Positions 37,632 through 47,931 of a DNA stretch of 64,000 nt are shown piece by piece. This DNA comes from Salipaludibacillus daqingensis. Lineage in GTDB: Bacteria > Bacillota > Bacilli > Bacillales > Salisediminibacteriaceae. The number at the start of each line of letters is the position of its first letter. Positions within the stretch are counted from its first letter, which is position 1. The stretch spans positions 337,015-401,014 of the forward strand of contig NZ_JARZHF010000004.1 of assembly GCF_029891575.1 (NCBI RefSeq), given 5' to 3'. The notes under the pieces are model-generated. The model worked only from the letters and a program-made list of their open reading frames with translations. It searched no databases and was not told where the DNA came from. The position numbers and the translations under genes are program-made.

Positions 37632-37758
37632 GTACCTTCCTCCTTCACCTTTCTTATCGTAACAAACTAACGAATGGATTGCATTCCTTTTTGACAATAC
37701 TAAGAGATGTGAAAACGAGAATTTAATATTTTTAACAGGAAGGAAAGGGGGATATCCC

Positions 37759-38757
37759 ATGTTTCGAGAAGGGTTATTGTCGACTCTCTATTCTAAAAAA
37801 CTTGTGTTAGTGAAAGTAACAGCAGGGATCCTTTTATTCGTGTTTCTCATTGGCACGCTTATCCATTATATTGAACCTAACGAATACCCACATGTGTTTG
37901 ATGGAATGTGGTGGGCGATCGTCACGATTTCCACAGTAGGTTATGGTGATTTCGTACCTCAAAGTATCACAGGTCGAATTCTTGGTATGATCCTCATTCT
38001 TGCAGGCATCGCTATTTTTTCTTTTTTTATAACAAACCTTGCCGCTTCTACGGTTGTCTTGAAAGAACAGAAAGAAAAGGGGTTCGGGTCATTTAAGAAT
38101 AGTGGTCATTTAATCGTCATTGGCTGGAACGAACGAAGCCGAATGTTGATTCAAGATATGCACAAACTATACCCTTATCGAGAAATTGTGCTCGTAGACG
38201 AGACATTGCAGAAGCTCCCTCAGGGCTTTGAATATGTCCGATTCATTAAAGGAAGCCCTAGAGGGGACGAAGCATTAAATCGAGCCAATCTTGAAGAAGC
38301 AGGAACTGCTGTCATTACTGCTAGTCATCATATTGAAGAAAGAACAGCCGATGCAAATACGATTTTGTCGCTTATTTCTATCAAAAGCCTTGCCCCAGAT
38401 GTTTATACGATAGCTGAAGTCATCACCCACGACCAAGTAAAAAATGCGCAACGCGCTGGAGCTGATGAAGTGGTGGAAGCTTCTTATCAGATTAGTTTAT
38501 TACTGATGAACAGTACGCTTTACCACGGGTTGACAGATGTCGTGACGAAAATGCTAGAACATGAGCAAAAAAATCATTTAAGTATCCACCTACTCTCCAA
38601 CGAGTATATAGGTAAAACATTCGGTGAAGTTATCCATTATGAAAATTCATCCACTCAATTTTTACTAGGTCTTCGCCGCGATCATCAAACACATCTTCAT
38701 CCATCAGACAACTTCTTTTTACAAAAAGAAGATGAACTTATCTTTGTAAGACGATAA
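37759..38757 (+). CDS. yugO: Potassium channel with RCK domain, YugO-like
   Basis: 332-residue channel. Two membrane helices flank the selectivity filter STVGYGDFVP (near 53-62); the cytosolic part is a TrkA-N/RCK nucleotide-binding fold (HLIVIGWNERSRMLIQDM, IVLVDE, GSPRGDEALNRANLEEA) followed by a TrkA-C-like tail. In B. subtilis YugO lets K+ out and drives electrical signalling in biofilms (family knowledge). AAAGGGGG precedes ATG 37759. Confidence 0.93.
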   Translation: MFREGLLSTLYSKKLVLVKVTAGILLFVFLIGTLIHYIEPNEYPHVFDGMWWAIVTISTVGYGDFVPQSITGRILGMILILAGIAIFSFFITNLAASTVVLKEQKEKGFGSFKNSGHLIVIGWNERSRMLIQDMHKLYPYREIVLVDETLQKLPQGFEYVRFIKGSPRGDEALNRANLEEAGTAVITASHHIEERTADANTILSLISIKSLAPDVYTIAEVITHDQVKNAQRAGADEVVEASYQISLLLMNSTLYHGLTDVVTKMLEHEQKNHLSIHLLSNEYIGKTFGEVIHYENSSTQFLLGLRRDHQTHLHPSDNFFLQKEDELIFVRR

Positions 38758-38761
38758 AAAA

Positions 38762-39187
38762 CTATTCTTGGGAAGTAACGTCCATATTGTGTAACAAAAT
38801 TTCTTCTACTTCTTGAACATACTCTTGACCAGATTGTATCCATTCTTCAGGGAATTCCGCATCAGAATCTTGTGGTTCAGAAAATTGATTAAATAATGGA
38901 TTTGGATCTTGTGCGTGGTCGTCTAATCCTCTTTGGTATTTATGTGCTAGTAAAAATGGTCGACCAAACGTAACGTGAACGCCTTTCACATCCAACTCTT
39001 CCCCATCTACTGCTGAAAATGGAAGCCGAACAAACAAATAACTTCCATCGTCCTCCATTTTATAATCAAAATATCCGTGGTCATACTCCCAGCCCCCACC
39101 AATGACATAACCAATTGGTTTTAGTTTTTTTTCTACATCAATTAATTTAAATGTTTCATTTTCTAATCGTGATGGCACTTCGATCAT
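38762..39187 (-). CDS. yugN: YugN-like family protein
   Basis: 141-residue cytosolic protein of the YugN-like family, uncharacterised function. Recognisable stretch IGYVIGGGWEYDHGYFDYKM. It lies between yugO and pgi, the same company as in B. subtilis, which supports the name. Ribosome site GGAGGAATC. Confidence 0.82.
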   Translation of the reverse strand: MIEVPSRLENETFKLIDVEKKLKPIGYVIGGGWEYDHGYFDYKMEDDGSYLFVRLPFSAVDGEELDVKGVHVTFGRPFLLAHKYQRGLDDHAQDPNPLFNQFSEPQDSDAEFPEEWIQSGQEYVQEVEEILLHNMDVTSQE

Positions 39188-39271
39188 GATATGATTCCTC
39201 CTTTAGAAAAGTAACCATAGTTTCTCCCGAAAGATGTGGTATTATAAATAGCCTCAAATTGTACAAAACAA

Positions 39272-39295
39272 AAGCACGTCCAATTGGACGTGCTT
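39272..39295 (-). terminator. pgi terminator
   Basis: Perfect 24-bp palindrome AAGCACGTCCAATTGGACGTGCTT, just past the pgi stop, then TTGTTTTG on the minus strand. Confidence 0.8.
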
Positions 39296-39303
39296 AAGAT
39301 TGT

Positions 39304-40656
39304 TTATTTTTCTTTTAGTCGTTTTTCTAGTTCTGCTTTTTCTGCTTCAAATCCTGGTTTGCCTAAAAGAGCAAACATGTTCTTTTTGTATGCTTCTACA
39401 CCTGGTTGATCGAATGGATTCACTCCTAACAAGTATCCACTGATTCCACATGCTTTTTCAAAGAAGTAAATCAACTGACCGAAGTGATATTCGTTCAATT
39501 CTGGAATGTTAATAATGAGGTTTGGAACGCCACCGTCTAAGTGAGCTAATAAAGTTCCTTCGTAAGCTTTTTCATTAACAAAACTCATAGTTTGTCCAGC
39601 TAAGTAATTCAAGCCATCTAAATCCGTTTCTGCTTTTTCAATCGTCATTTCTTCTTGAGCAGTTTCCACGTGCAGAACTGTTTCTAGAAGATCACGACGA
39701 CCGTCTTGGACATACTGACCTAACGAGTGAAGGTCCGTTGAAAAATCAGCCGCTGCTGGGAAAATTCCTTTTCCATCTTTTCCTTCGCTTTCTCCATACA
39801 ACTGTTTCCACCATTCTCCAACGTAGTGAAGAGCTGGTTCATAGTTGACCATAAGTTCCACTGTTTTCCCTTTATTATAAAGCGCATTTCTTACCGCTGC
39901 ATATTGGTATGCTTCGTTTTTCGCCAATTCAGGAGAACTGTATTCTTCCCGAGCATCAGCTGCACCTTGCATCATCGCATCAATATCAAGTCCGGCCGCT
40001 GCAATAGGAAGTAAACCTACCGCTGTGAAAATAGAGAAACGTCCACCTACATCATCAGGGATAATAAATGATTCATATCCTTCGTCGGTTGCTAACTGCT
40101 TAAGCGCACCTTTCGCTTTGTCTGTTGTCGCATAAATACGCTTGCGAGCTTCTTCCACACCGTATTTGTTCTCAACGTAGTCACGAAGAATCCGGAATGC
40201 AATCGCTGGTTCTGTTGTTGTTCCTGATTTAGAAATAACGTTAAGCGAAACGTCTTTTCCTTCGATTACTTCAAGTAAATGACGAGCGTAAGTGGAACTA
40301 ATGTTATTACCTACGTAAAAAATTTGTGGTGTTTTGCGTCCAGAGACAACATTGTAAAAAGTATGCGTCAAGGCATCAATTGCGGCTCTAGCACCTAAAT
40401 AAGATCCGCCGATTCCGATTACAATAAGGACGTCTGAATCTGATTTGATTTTTTCTGCTGATTTTTTAATACGTGAAAATTCTTCTTTATCGTAGTTGAC
40501 AGGTAAATCGATCCATCCTAAAAAGTCACTTCCTGCTCCTGTTCCGTTGTGAAGAGCTTCGTGTGCTGTTTTTACTGCGTCTGTCATATAATCCACTTCA
40601 TGTTGAGCTAAAAAAGATGAAGCTTTTGAATAATCAAATGATAGCTTCTTTGTCAT
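39304..40656 (-). CDS. pgi: Glucose-6-phosphate isomerase
   Basis: 450-residue enzyme interconverting glucose-6-phosphate and fructose-6-phosphate. Signature stretches: [48 protein letters not shown], and [20 protein letters not shown] near the C-terminus. Length is that of the Bacillus enzyme. GGAGGAGATT ribosome site. A full-match cre sequence 83 bases upstream suggests CcpA control. Confidence 0.97.
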   Translation of the reverse strand: MTKKLSFDYSKASSFLAQHEVDYMTDAVKTAHEALHNGTGAGSDFLGWIDLPVNYDKEEFSRIKKSAEKIKSDSDVLIVIGIGGSYLGARAAIDALTHTFYNVVSGRKTPQIFYVGNNISSTYARHLLEVIEGKDVSLNVISKSGTTTEPAIAFRILRDYVENKYGVEEARKRIYATTDKAKGALKQLATDEGYESFIIPDDVGGRFSIFTAVGLLPIAAAGLDIDAMMQGAADAREEYSSPELAKNEAYQYAAVRNALYNKGKTVELMVNYEPALHYVGEWWKQLYGESEGKDGKGIFPAAADFSTDLHSLGQYVQDGRRDLLETVLHVETAQEEMTIEKAETDLDGLNYLAGQTMSFVNEKAYEGTLLAHLDGGVPNLIINIPELNEYHFGQLIYFFEKACGISGYLLGVNPFDQPGVEAYKKNMFALLGKPGFEAEKAELEKRLKEK

Positions 40657-40738
40657 AAGTTAATCTCCTCCGTTTTTTAAAACTACTTCCACCCTTTACT
40701 TTATTAAAATGAGAGACAAGAATCAAGTAAACTCAGGA

Positions 40739-40753
40739 AGTAAGCGCTTGCAA
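40739..40753 (-). promoter_or_regulatory. Putative cre (CcpA) site upstream of pgi
   Basis: Minus-strand TTGCAAGCGCTTACT fits the catabolite-responsive consensus WTGNAANCGNWNNCW at all fifteen positions. Confidence 0.55.
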
Positions 40754-40934
40754 TTTTGAACTTTTTCTGAAATGTGTCTATTTCAAACTAATGAATGCTG
40801 AAAATCATATTTTCTTTTCGACCATTCACCTCATACAGCTAAATAAACTCTTTATTAAATAAATGAATATAAATATTTCCATAGTCTAAAAAGAAAAACT
40901 GTTCCTAAAAGTTATTTTAGGAACAGTCAACAAT

Positions 40935-43340
40935 TTAATATGCTAATTTTCTTCTATTGATATAAAGAAGGATTCCACCGAAAAGAATTAGTAATCCTCC
41001 TACTATATAATTGTAAATTGGAGAAAGTAATCCTGTTTGTGGTAGCTCTCCTGCAATTGCTGTCTCATCCTTTTCTTCTTCTTCTTTTTCAACTCTTTCT
41101 TCTTTCTTTTCTTGTTTATCTACTTTTTCTTTCTTATCTTGTTTCTCTTCTTCTTTTTCTTCTTCAGGTTTTTCTGGGTCTGGGTCTGGGTCTGGATCTG
41201 GGTCTCTAGAATCACACTTCTCTCCACTACTTGCTTTCACATCGACTTGTTTCCCATCTACGAAAAGACGGACCGTGTTGTCTCCCTTTTCTGTATCTGT
41301 TTCAAAGTAAAAGGTTTCTCCCGCTTCTACTGTTCCCTCTCCTGCTTGCTCTGTTCCATATACGTCATACGTGAACGTGACATCTTCGTCATTTGAATTC
41401 GTGACGCGCCATTTTCTCGTATCTTCTGGATCATCGGAGCATACCGACGTTAATTGCAGTTTCAACGGTTCCTCAATCTGTTGCTCACACTTTTCTCCGC
41501 TACTTGCTTTCACATCGACTTGTTTCCCATTGACGAAAAGACGGACCGTGTTGTCTCCCTTTTCTGTATCTGTTTCAAAGTAAAAGGTTTCTTCCGCTTC
41601 TACTGTTCCCTCTCCTGCTTGCTCTGTTCCATATACGTCATACGTGAACGTGACATCTTCGTCATTTGAATTCGTGACGCGCCATTTTCTCGTATCTTCT
41701 GGATCATCGGAACATACCGACGTTAATTGCAGTTTCAACGGTTCCTCAATCTGTTGCTCACACTTTTCTCCGCTACTTGCTTTCACATCGACTTGTTTTT
41801 CATCTACGAAAAGACGGACCGTGTTGTCTCCTTTTTCTGTATCTGTTTCAAAGTAAAGCGTTTCTCCCGCTTCTACTGTTTCTTCTCCTGCTTGCTCTGT
41901 TCCATACACGTCATACGTGAACGTGACATCCTCGTCATTCGGATTCGTCACGCGCCATTTTCTCGTATCTTCTGGATCATTGGAGCATACCGACGTTAAT
42001 TGCAGTTTCAACGGTTCTTCTATCTGTTGCTCACATTTTTCTCCGCTACTTGCTTTCACATCAACTTGTTTCCCATCTACGAAAAGACGGACCGTGTTGT
42101 CTCCTTTTTCTGTATCTGTTACAAAGTAAAAGGTTTCTCCCGCTTCTACTGTTCCTTCTCCTGCTTGCTCTGATCCATACACGTCATACGTGAATGTGAC
42201 ATCCTCGTCATTCTCATTCGTCACGCGCCATTTTCTCGTATCTTCTGGATTATCGGAACATACCGACGTTAATTGCAGTTTCAACGGTTCCTCAATCTGT
42301 TGCTCACATTTTTCTCCGCTACTTGCTTTTACATCGACTTGTTTCCCATCTACGAAAAGACGGACCGTGTTGTCTCCTTTTTCTGTATCTGTTTCAAAGT
42401 AAAGGATTTCTCCCGCTTCTACTGTTCCTTCTCCTGCTTGTTCTGATCCATACACGTCATACGTGAACGTGACATCCTCGTCATTCTCATTCGTCACGCG
42501 CCATTTTCTCGTATCTTCTGGATCATCGGAGCATACCGACGTTAATTGCAGTTCTATAGGCTGTTCTACTTTACATTCTAAATCGTTAACCGTTACCGCA
42601 TTAGACCAAAGTTCGCCTATGCCTGGATGCCCATCTTCTTGATAAAATTTCACCATATAATTCCCCATTTTGTTTGGTGAAAATTCTACAAATGTCTCTT
42701 CACCAGTTAATAATGGTCCTATGGTTCCTTTTTCAATGTAGTCTCCATTTTTAGGATTTCCTGTCTCTGCAAAATATACTTTGTATTCTACAGATCCAGT
42801 CATATCACCATCACCTGTATTTTTTACATAAGACATTATTTTAGCTTCATCGTCACAAATATACGTTATTTTTCCAGCAGTTAATGAACTTCTTCCCCAA
42901 TCGTTTTTATCTTGGTTTTTATTGTTTTTTTCGTCTTCAAGGATTTCTTCTTCCCTATTTTCATTTTCACTTATTTGATTTTTATTTTCATTCTCAATAC
43001 CATCTAGCTCTTGTTCCTTATCGGAGTTTTGATCCATTTCTTCATTTTCATTTTCTCTTCCCTCATTTTCACTTTCATCATTACTATCCTTTTCATCCGA
43101 GCTCGTTTTAGTATAGCTCTCCTCATTATTGGTTTCAGTTACGTTTTCTTTATTTTCATCCGTTTCTTCAGACTCTTTATCGTCTTCTTGACTACTCTCA
43201 TTCTTTTCACTATCTTCTACCTGATCAGTATTATCGTGATCATTCGATTCTCCATATGTGGTCATCATTGGAAAAATCGGACTAAACATTAACAAAAATA
43301 TAAAAAATGACAATATTACCTTTTGTTTTGTATTTGACAT
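40935..43340 (-). CDS. LPXTG-anchored surface protein with five 91-residue repeats
   Basis: 801-residue cell-wall protein. Signal peptide SNTKQKVILSFFIFLLMF, a very acidic Glu/Asn/Asp-rich segment (about 35-150), one divergent domain with Cys, five near-identical 91-residue repeats beginning LQLTSVCSDDPEDTRKWRVT, a DPDPDPDP and Glu/Lys-rich wall-spanning stretch, and a sortase signal LPQTG with a hydrophobic helix and RRK tail. Each repeat has two cysteines that could pair. Start at ATG 43340 chosen for AAAGGAGGCG; the upstream frame has none. No adhesin family is recognised and no sortase gene is in the window. Confidence 0.88.
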   Translation of the reverse strand: MSNTKQKVILSFFIFLLMFSPIFPMMTTYGESNDHDNTDQVEDSEKNESSQEDDKESEETDENKENVTETNNEESYTKTSSDEKDSNDESENEGRENENEEMDQNSDKEQELDGIENENKNQISENENREEEILEDEKNNKNQDKNDWGRSSLTAGKITYICDDEAKIMSYVKNTGDGDMTGSVEYKVYFAETGNPKNGDYIEKGTIGPLLTGEETFVEFSPNKMGNYMVKFYQEDGHPGIGELWSNAVTVNDLECKVEQPIELQLTSVCSDDPEDTRKWRVTNENDEDVTFTYDVYGSEQAGEGTVEAGEILYFETDTEKGDNTVRLFVDGKQVDVKASSGEKCEQQIEEPLKLQLTSVCSDNPEDTRKWRVTNENDEDVTFTYDVYGSEQAGEGTVEAGETFYFVTDTEKGDNTVRLFVDGKQVDVKASSGEKCEQQIEEPLKLQLTSVCSNDPEDTRKWRVTNPNDEDVTFTYDVYGTEQAGEETVEAGETLYFETDTEKGDNTVRLFVDEKQVDVKASSGEKCEQQIEEPLKLQLTSVCSDDPEDTRKWRVTNSNDEDVTFTYDVYGTEQAGEGTVEAEETFYFETDTEKGDNTVRLFVNGKQVDVKASSGEKCEQQIEEPLKLQLTSVCSDDPEDTRKWRVTNSNDEDVTFTYDVYGTEQAGEGTVEAGETFYFETDTEKGDNTVRLFVDGKQVDVKASSGEKCDSRDPDPDPDPDPEKPEEEKEEEKQDKKEKVDKQEKKEERVEKEEEEKDETAIAGELPQTGLLSPIYNYIVGGLLILFGGILLYINRRKLAY
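41212..42576 (-). repeat. Five tandem 273-bp repeats inside the surface protein gene
   Basis: Period 273 bases (91 codons), in frame. The units differ by only a few bases each, mostly at codons for Asn/Pro, Asp/Glu and Gly/Glu, which implies recent duplication or active recombination. Confidence 0.92.
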
Positions 43341-43509
43341 ACAAATCGCCTCCTTTGTTTTATATAACGAACAGAATGACCAAAAAAAATACACTTAATT
43401 TCTAAAACCAGCCTCCTTTTCCGTATGAAATACCTATTATTTTGTTAATTATAATGATACACGAGATTATTTGTTCTATATATAGTTCTTTAGTTCCTTT
43501 TTGCGTTCT

Positions 43510-43632
43510 TTAAATAGAATTAAAATAACAAACATCATTTTTATTTAATTCTTTATTACGAACGTAAAGGGCAAAAAGGAGTAACTTGGAATAAACATTA
43601 AGTAAATAACTCCCGCGTTTAGACCGATTCAT
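43510..43632 (-). CDS. Possible 40-residue peptide within intergenic repeat
   Basis: ATG 43632 behind AAAGGAAGGGG encodes MNRSKRGSYLLNVYSKLLLF and a short polar tail. The related copy near 60.9 kb has lost the frame. May be a decayed or mobile small gene; low confidence. Confidence 0.3.
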   Translation of the reverse strand: MNRSKRGSYLLNVYSKLLLFALYVRNKELNKNDVCYFNSI

Positions 43633-43800
43633 TTCCCCTTCCTTTATGAACCGCTCCAATCTGAACGTTTAGACCGATTCATAAATATCATCTCGGTACT
43701 CTTCAGTGAAACGCGGATCATGCAATTCCCAAAAACCACTATTTTTTTATCACACCATCAATGTTACTCATTTGAGCCCCTTCCTTTATGATCACGATAC
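43567..43800. repeat. Intergenic repeat family, copy A
   Basis: Shares with 60860-60970 and 61800-61975 a set of blocks: AAAAAGGAGTAACTTG-AATAAACATTA, TTAGACCGAT, and TTTTTTTATCACAC-CCAT with TTACTCATTTGAGC-CCTTCCTTTA. On the minus strand the last block encodes a tiny ORF starting MSN (MSNIDGVIKK) behind AAAGGAAGGGG. The TTAGACCGATTCAT motif occurs twice in this copy. Confidence 0.65.
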
Positions 43801-43853
43801 TCAAAACTTAAACTTGTCCACAACTCAAAAATCTATCATTTCCTTAACAACTA

Positions 43854-43906
43854 AAAAACCCGAATCATGAAGTGACTTTTTTCAAAGTCCCCACGATTCG
43901 GGTTTA
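43854..43906 (-). terminator. Terminator of iron alcohol dehydrogenase gene
   Basis: AAACCCGAATC/GATTCGGGTTT 11-bp outer stem with an inner GACTTT/AAAGTC stem; minus-strand run TTTTTTAG follows. Confidence 0.82.
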
Positions 43907-43952
43907 TTACGTATCATTCTTATCAACATAAAGTTTATGTTATTTCAGGCAA

Positions 43953-45119
43953 TTATAAAGACGCTTTTAATATCGCTAGTACATCCTCTTTGTTTAACTT
44001 GTTAAAGTTTCCAAAGGATCCATTGATCATCGCTTTATCTGCTATGACATCCAATTGTTTATCATCAATCTCATAGTCAGCTAAGCGATTTGGAGCACCT
44101 AGTCCAGTCCAGAATTTCTCCAGTTGTTGGATACCTTCTTCTGCGACTTGTTGGTTTGTTTTACCAGTTGGGTCTACTCCCCATACTCTCGTAGCTAACT
44201 GAACTAATTTTTCTTCCCCGATCGTTAAGTGGTGTCTCAACCACTGTGGAAAAAGAATCGCTAATCCACCTGCATGAGGGATGTCATAAACGGCTGAAAC
44301 AGCATGTTCAATGTTATGTGATGCCCAGTCGCCTTTTGTACCCATTTGCAACGTTCCATTTAATGCAACAGTTCCTGAGTAAAGAATCGTTTCTCGTTTT
44401 TCTACATCATCTAATTTTTTCACCAAACCAGGTCCCGCTTCGATCACCGTATGTAATACAGCTTCGCATAACCTTTCTTGTAACGGTGTATTTTTCTGAG
44501 CATGAAAATATTGCTCTAAAACATGAGTCATCATATCAACGATGCCATAAATTGTATGATCTTTTGGAACAGATAACGTGTTTTTCGGATCTAAAATGGA
44601 GAACTTAGGAAATACGAGTGGGCTACCCCAGCCATACTTTTCATGTGTTTCCCAATTTGTAATAACAGACCCTGCATTCATTTCTGATCCTGTTGCAGCT
44701 AGCGTTAAGATCGTTCCGAATGGTAATGCTTCTTTTGGCGTTTCTTTCTTCGTTACCAAATCCCAAACGTCTCCATTATATTTTGCTCCTGCAGCAATAG
44801 CTTTCGTACAATCAATGACACTTCCTCCACCGACAGCAAGTATGACATCGATGCCTTCATTTTTACAAATATCTACTCCACGGTGCACGCTTGACAAACG
44901 CGGGTTAGGTTCCACACCCGCTAGTTCTGAAACGGTAAAACCATTATCATTTAAAAGGGAAGTCACTTCTTCGTAAAGGCCATTTCGTTTAATGCTTCCT
45001 CCACCATAAACGAGTAGAACCTTTTTTCCGAAATTTTGAAGTTGGTCAACGAGTTGATTTTTCACTTGATCATGACCAAAAATTAACTTTGTTGGGTTTT
45101 GATAAATAAATGAATCCAT
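43953..45119 (-). CDS. Iron-containing alcohol dehydrogenase, YugJ/BdhA-like
   Basis: 388-residue NAD(P)H-dependent butanol-dehydrogenase-type enzyme. Nucleotide loop [10 protein letters not shown] (95-104), and metal ligands Asp195 and His199 ([12 protein letters not shown]), His268 (SHNIEH) and His282 (IPHAGGLA). In Bacillus the yugJ/yugK genes lie in the same pgi/yugI region, which supports orthology. Probably reduces aldehydes; substrate not shown by sequence. Confidence 0.9.
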   Translation of the reverse strand: MDSFIYQNPTKLIFGHDQVKNQLVDQLQNFGKKVLLVYGGGSIKRNGLYEEVTSLLNDNGFTVSELAGVEPNPRLSSVHRGVDICKNEGIDVILAVGGGSVIDCTKAIAAGAKYNGDVWDLVTKKETPKEALPFGTILTLAATGSEMNAGSVITNWETHEKYGWGSPLVFPKFSILDPKNTLSVPKDHTIYGIVDMMTHVLEQYFHAQKNTPLQERLCEAVLHTVIEAGPGLVKKLDDVEKRETILYSGTVALNGTLQMGTKGDWASHNIEHAVSAVYDIPHAGGLAILFPQWLRHHLTIGEEKLVQLATRVWGVDPTGKTNQQVAEEGIQQLEKFWTGLGAPNRLADYEIDDKQLDVIADKAMINGSFGNFNKLNKEDVLAILKASL

Positions 45120-45301
45120 ATTATCTAACTCCTTTCTATATTCAATCGTTATTATCTCTTATGTTTTCATGAAAATGCAAAAGATAACGTTTATCTTTAT
45201 TATTAATGCATAATTTGTAGCTACTTTTAACACTCTATATACAGAAGCACATTTGCTTCAGAACATGACTAATTTACCCCTTATAAGGAGGTGAGGAGCG
45301 C

Positions 45302-45529
45302 ATGAACGGAATTCAGAGAACAGCGCTTGTATTAACAGTTATTGGTGCTGTAAATTGGGGCTTAATCGGATTTTTCCGGTTTGACCTAGTAGCAGCAATA
45401 TTCGGTGGGCAAGCAGCCGGTTTTTCCCGCTTCATTTATGCCCTCGTAGGATTGGCAGGGTTGTATTGTATTTCTTTATTATTTAAGCCATCAGAAGAAA
45501 TGGAAAGAAGCCCCGAACCACAAAGATAA
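45302..45529 (+). CDS. yuzA: DUF378 membrane protein, YuzA-like
   Basis: 75 residues with two membrane helices and the family motif IGAVNWGLIGFFRFDLVAAI. Function unknown. It sits between the alcohol dehydrogenase and yugI as in B. subtilis. AAGGAGGTGAGGAG precedes ATG 45302. Confidence 0.88.
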   Translation: MNGIQRTALVLTVIGAVNWGLIGFFRFDLVAAIFGGQAAGFSRFIYALVGLAGLYCISLLFKPSEEMERSPEPQR

Positions 45530-45646
45530 TGCGTTCCATTTAAGTAATAGAGGATTGCCAAAGGGCAACATCTATCAATGAAACCATTCGAATGCTTCCA
45601 TGACTCTATGGTTGAAGAACAAACAATCCGATGGAACATGAAAGAA

Positions 45647-45676
45647 AAGAGGTAGCCCATTATGAGCTACCTCTTT
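45647..45676. terminator. Bidirectional terminator between yuzA and yugI
   Basis: AAAGAGGTAGC/GCTACCTCTTT 11-bp stem; T-rich on the minus side (yugI). Confidence 0.8.
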
Positions 45677-45703
45677 ATCGTTTCAGCGAAAAGTATAAAC
45701 CAA

Positions 45704-46141
45704 TTATTTTTTGATGCGTTTGTTTAAATCCGCTTGAATTTCGTTAGATTGCTTTAACCAATCTTTTAACTTGTCTTCAAGCGTATTAAAACCTTGCGTT
45801 TGGTTTTGTTGCGCGCCACCTTGACGCTTGTTTCCTCCACCGCCGCCGCCACGTGGACCACTGCTTTGAGGGCGTGGACGTTCTGTGCGTTCTGGTTTTG
45901 GTTGAGTTTCTTTTATTGATAGAGAAATTTTGCCAGACTCTTGATCAACAGAAAGAACTTTCACTTTCACTTGATCTCCAACAGTTAATTGCTCATTAAT
46001 ATCTTTCACGTATCCGTGAGCAATATGGGAAATGTGAACAAGTCCTTGCTTTTTTTCATCTAACGCAACAAAGGCACCAAATGGCTTTATTCCAGTTACT
46101 TTTCCTTCAACGATACTTCCTACTTCATATTGACCTGACAT
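45704..46141 (-). CDS. yugI: S1 RNA-binding general stress protein, YugI (GSP13)-like
   Basis: 145 residues: one N-terminal S1 domain (GSIVEGKVTGIKPFGAFVAL, GLVHISHIAHGYV) then a low-complexity Arg/Gly/Pro linker (PQSSGPRGGGGGGNKRQGGA) and a short helical tail. Relatives bind RNA or ribosomes under stress. The Gly-rich linker is longer than in the compact B. subtilis protein, to my recollection. Transcribed from the minus member of the overlapping promoter pair. Confidence 0.9.
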   Translation of the reverse strand: MSGQYEVGSIVEGKVTGIKPFGAFVALDEKKQGLVHISHIAHGYVKDINEQLTVGDQVKVKVLSVDQESGKISLSIKETQPKPERTERPRPQSSGPRGGGGGGNKRQGGAQQNQTQGFNTLEDKLKDWLKQSNEIQADLNKRIKK

Positions 46142-46174
46142 GAAAACAACTCCTAATTATTTATTAACTGTGTA

Positions 46175-46225
46175 ATTATAACACAGGTTTGTGATGTTGA
46201 CAAAAACTTTGTATAAAAATATAAA
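46175..46225. promoter_or_regulatory. Divergent sigma-A promoters sharing one -35 region
   Basis: Minus: TTGTCA (46198-46203), 17 bases, TATAAT (46175-46180), for yugI. Plus: TTGACA (46197-46202), 17 bases, TATAAA (46220-46225), for the symporter. The two -35 boxes overlap by five bases, so polymerase can occupy only one. Confidence 0.75.
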
Positions 46226-46422
46226 ATTTTCTTTTCTTGACATGTTTCCTTTTCAGATTTATATTAAAACAATTGTCCTAAAGGTAGAAAATCCGAAGAA
46301 TGGTTCATCTCGGCTTTCGTAATAACTTATCAACAGTTTACAAAGGCTTGTCAATCATATCACAAGTGGATTTATTTATCTTACTTTATTTATACGTTTT
46401 TGCATAGGAGGTACTTATTAAC

Positions 46423-47769
46423 ATGTCACAAAAAACAGACCAATGGACATCGAAACTTGGATTTATTTTAGCCGCAGCAGGATCTGCTATCGGGTTAGGG
46501 GCTATCTGGAAACTTCCTTACGTAGCCGGTACGAGCGGTGGAGGAGCCTTTTTCATCATCTTTTTACTATTCACTATATTATTAGGGCTTCCATTGTTAC
46601 TAGCTGAGTTCACCATTGGTCGTCACACACAAAAAGAAGCCGTATCAGCGTATCGATCGATTGCACCAGGTAGCAAATGGCCATGGATCGGTAAATTAGG
46701 TGTTGCCACGTCATTTTTATTACTTTCCTTTTACAGTGTTGTAGGGGGATGGATTGTCGTTTATTTATATCGAGCGTTTACCATGAATATCAAGGGAATA
46801 GCACCGGATGAATTTGCCACGATGTTCGAACAAACGATATCCAATCCTTATTTAGCTATTTTTGCACATTTCATCTTTATATTGATGACCATTATCATCG
46901 TACAAGGTGGCGTTCAAAAAGGGATTGAGCGTTCATCGAAACTGATGATGCCTGCGTTATTTATTCTATTTATTCTTATCGTATTACGCTCCGTTACTCT
47001 TGATGGTGCGATGGAAGGTGTCAAATTTTTCTTGTTACCTGACTTCACTTCTGTAACGGGAGAAACGGTATTATTTGCCTTAGGACAAGCATTTTTTTCA
47101 TTGAGTTTAGGAGTTTCCATTATGGTTACTTACAGCTCTTATTTAAAGTCAAAGGAGAGTTTACCACGCTCCGCCGTATCCATCGTTGGATTAACGATTT
47201 TCATTTCTCTTTTAGCAGGTTTAGCGATTTTTCCAGCTGTTTTTGCTTTCGGACTTGAACCAACAGAAGGACCACCTTTGATCTTTATCGTATTACCCGC
47301 TGTATTTAGTAGTATTCCATTTGGAAATGTGTTCTTTATTTTATTTATGGCACTATTATTGTTTGCTACATTGACATCTGCGTTTTCCTTATTAGAAATG
47401 GTTGTGGCATCTTTAACAAAGAACGACCCTTCTAAGCGTAAAAAGTCGTCTTGGATAGCTGGAATTGCGATATTTGTCATGGGGATCCCATCAGCTCTTT
47501 CTTATGGCGTATTAGCAGATCCTGTCTTTTTCGGACTAACATTTTTTGATTTTCTTGATTTTCTTGTAAGTAATATTTTATTACCTTTAGGTGCCCTTTT
47601 AATTGCCATCTTCGTTCCATTAAAAATCAATAAAAAAACCCTTGCTGCCGAAATACAACAAGGGTCAAATATGAAAATGATTTGGTTTCACATCTGGTTT
47701 AATTTAGTTAAATACGTGATTCCGGTAGCCATTAGTTTAGCATTTTTGAACGTACTAGGGATTATCTAA
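46423..47769 (+). CDS. Sodium-dependent neurotransmitter:sodium symporter family transporter
   Basis: 448-residue SNF-family carrier with about eleven membrane helices. Signature opening [20 protein letters not shown] (sodium and substrate site), later [18 protein letters not shown]. Bacterial members import amino acids with sodium; YocR of B. subtilis is a relative. AGGAGG lies 11 bases before ATG. Unusually long predicted 5' leader (about 190 bases). Confidence 0.92.
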   Translation: MSQKTDQWTSKLGFILAAAGSAIGLGAIWKLPYVAGTSGGGAFFIIFLLFTILLGLPLLLAEFTIGRHTQKEAVSAYRSIAPGSKWPWIGKLGVATSFLLLSFYSVVGGWIVVYLYRAFTMNIKGIAPDEFATMFEQTISNPYLAIFAHFIFILMTIIIVQGGVQKGIERSSKLMMPALFILFILIVLRSVTLDGAMEGVKFFLLPDFTSVTGETVLFALGQAFFSLSLGVSIMVTYSSYLKSKESLPRSAVSIVGLTIFISLLAGLAIFPAVFAFGLEPTEGPPLIFIVLPAVFSSIPFGNVFFILFMALLLFATLTSAFSLLEMVVASLTKNDPSKRKKSSWIAGIAIFVMGIPSALSYGVLADPVFFGLTFFDFLDFLVSNILLPLGALLIAIFVPLKINKKTLAAEIQQGSNMKMIWFHIWFNLVKYVIPVAISLAFLNVLGII

Positions 47770-47854
47770 GCTGCCATATTCTATCTTAGCTTTTGTATAA
47801 AAAAGGTTAACTTGGTTAGAATATATTCGTACAACCTAGTATTCCCCCTTTTGT

Positions 47855-47888
47855 GAAGAGTCCGTGTATACGGATTCTTCTTTTTTTC
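47855..47888 (+). terminator. Terminator of symporter gene
   Basis: GAAGAGTCCGT/ACGGATTCTTC stem followed by seven T. Confidence 0.85.
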
Positions 47889-47931
47889 GTTCATTGGGGG
47901 AATTTGTTAAGAATGTGCAGCAATCTCACTA

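Noticed and set aside
41018..42402. Several plus-strand frames opposite the surface-protein repeats
   Set aside because: They repeat with the 273-bp period and are antisense shadows of the LPXTG gene; no ribosome sites.
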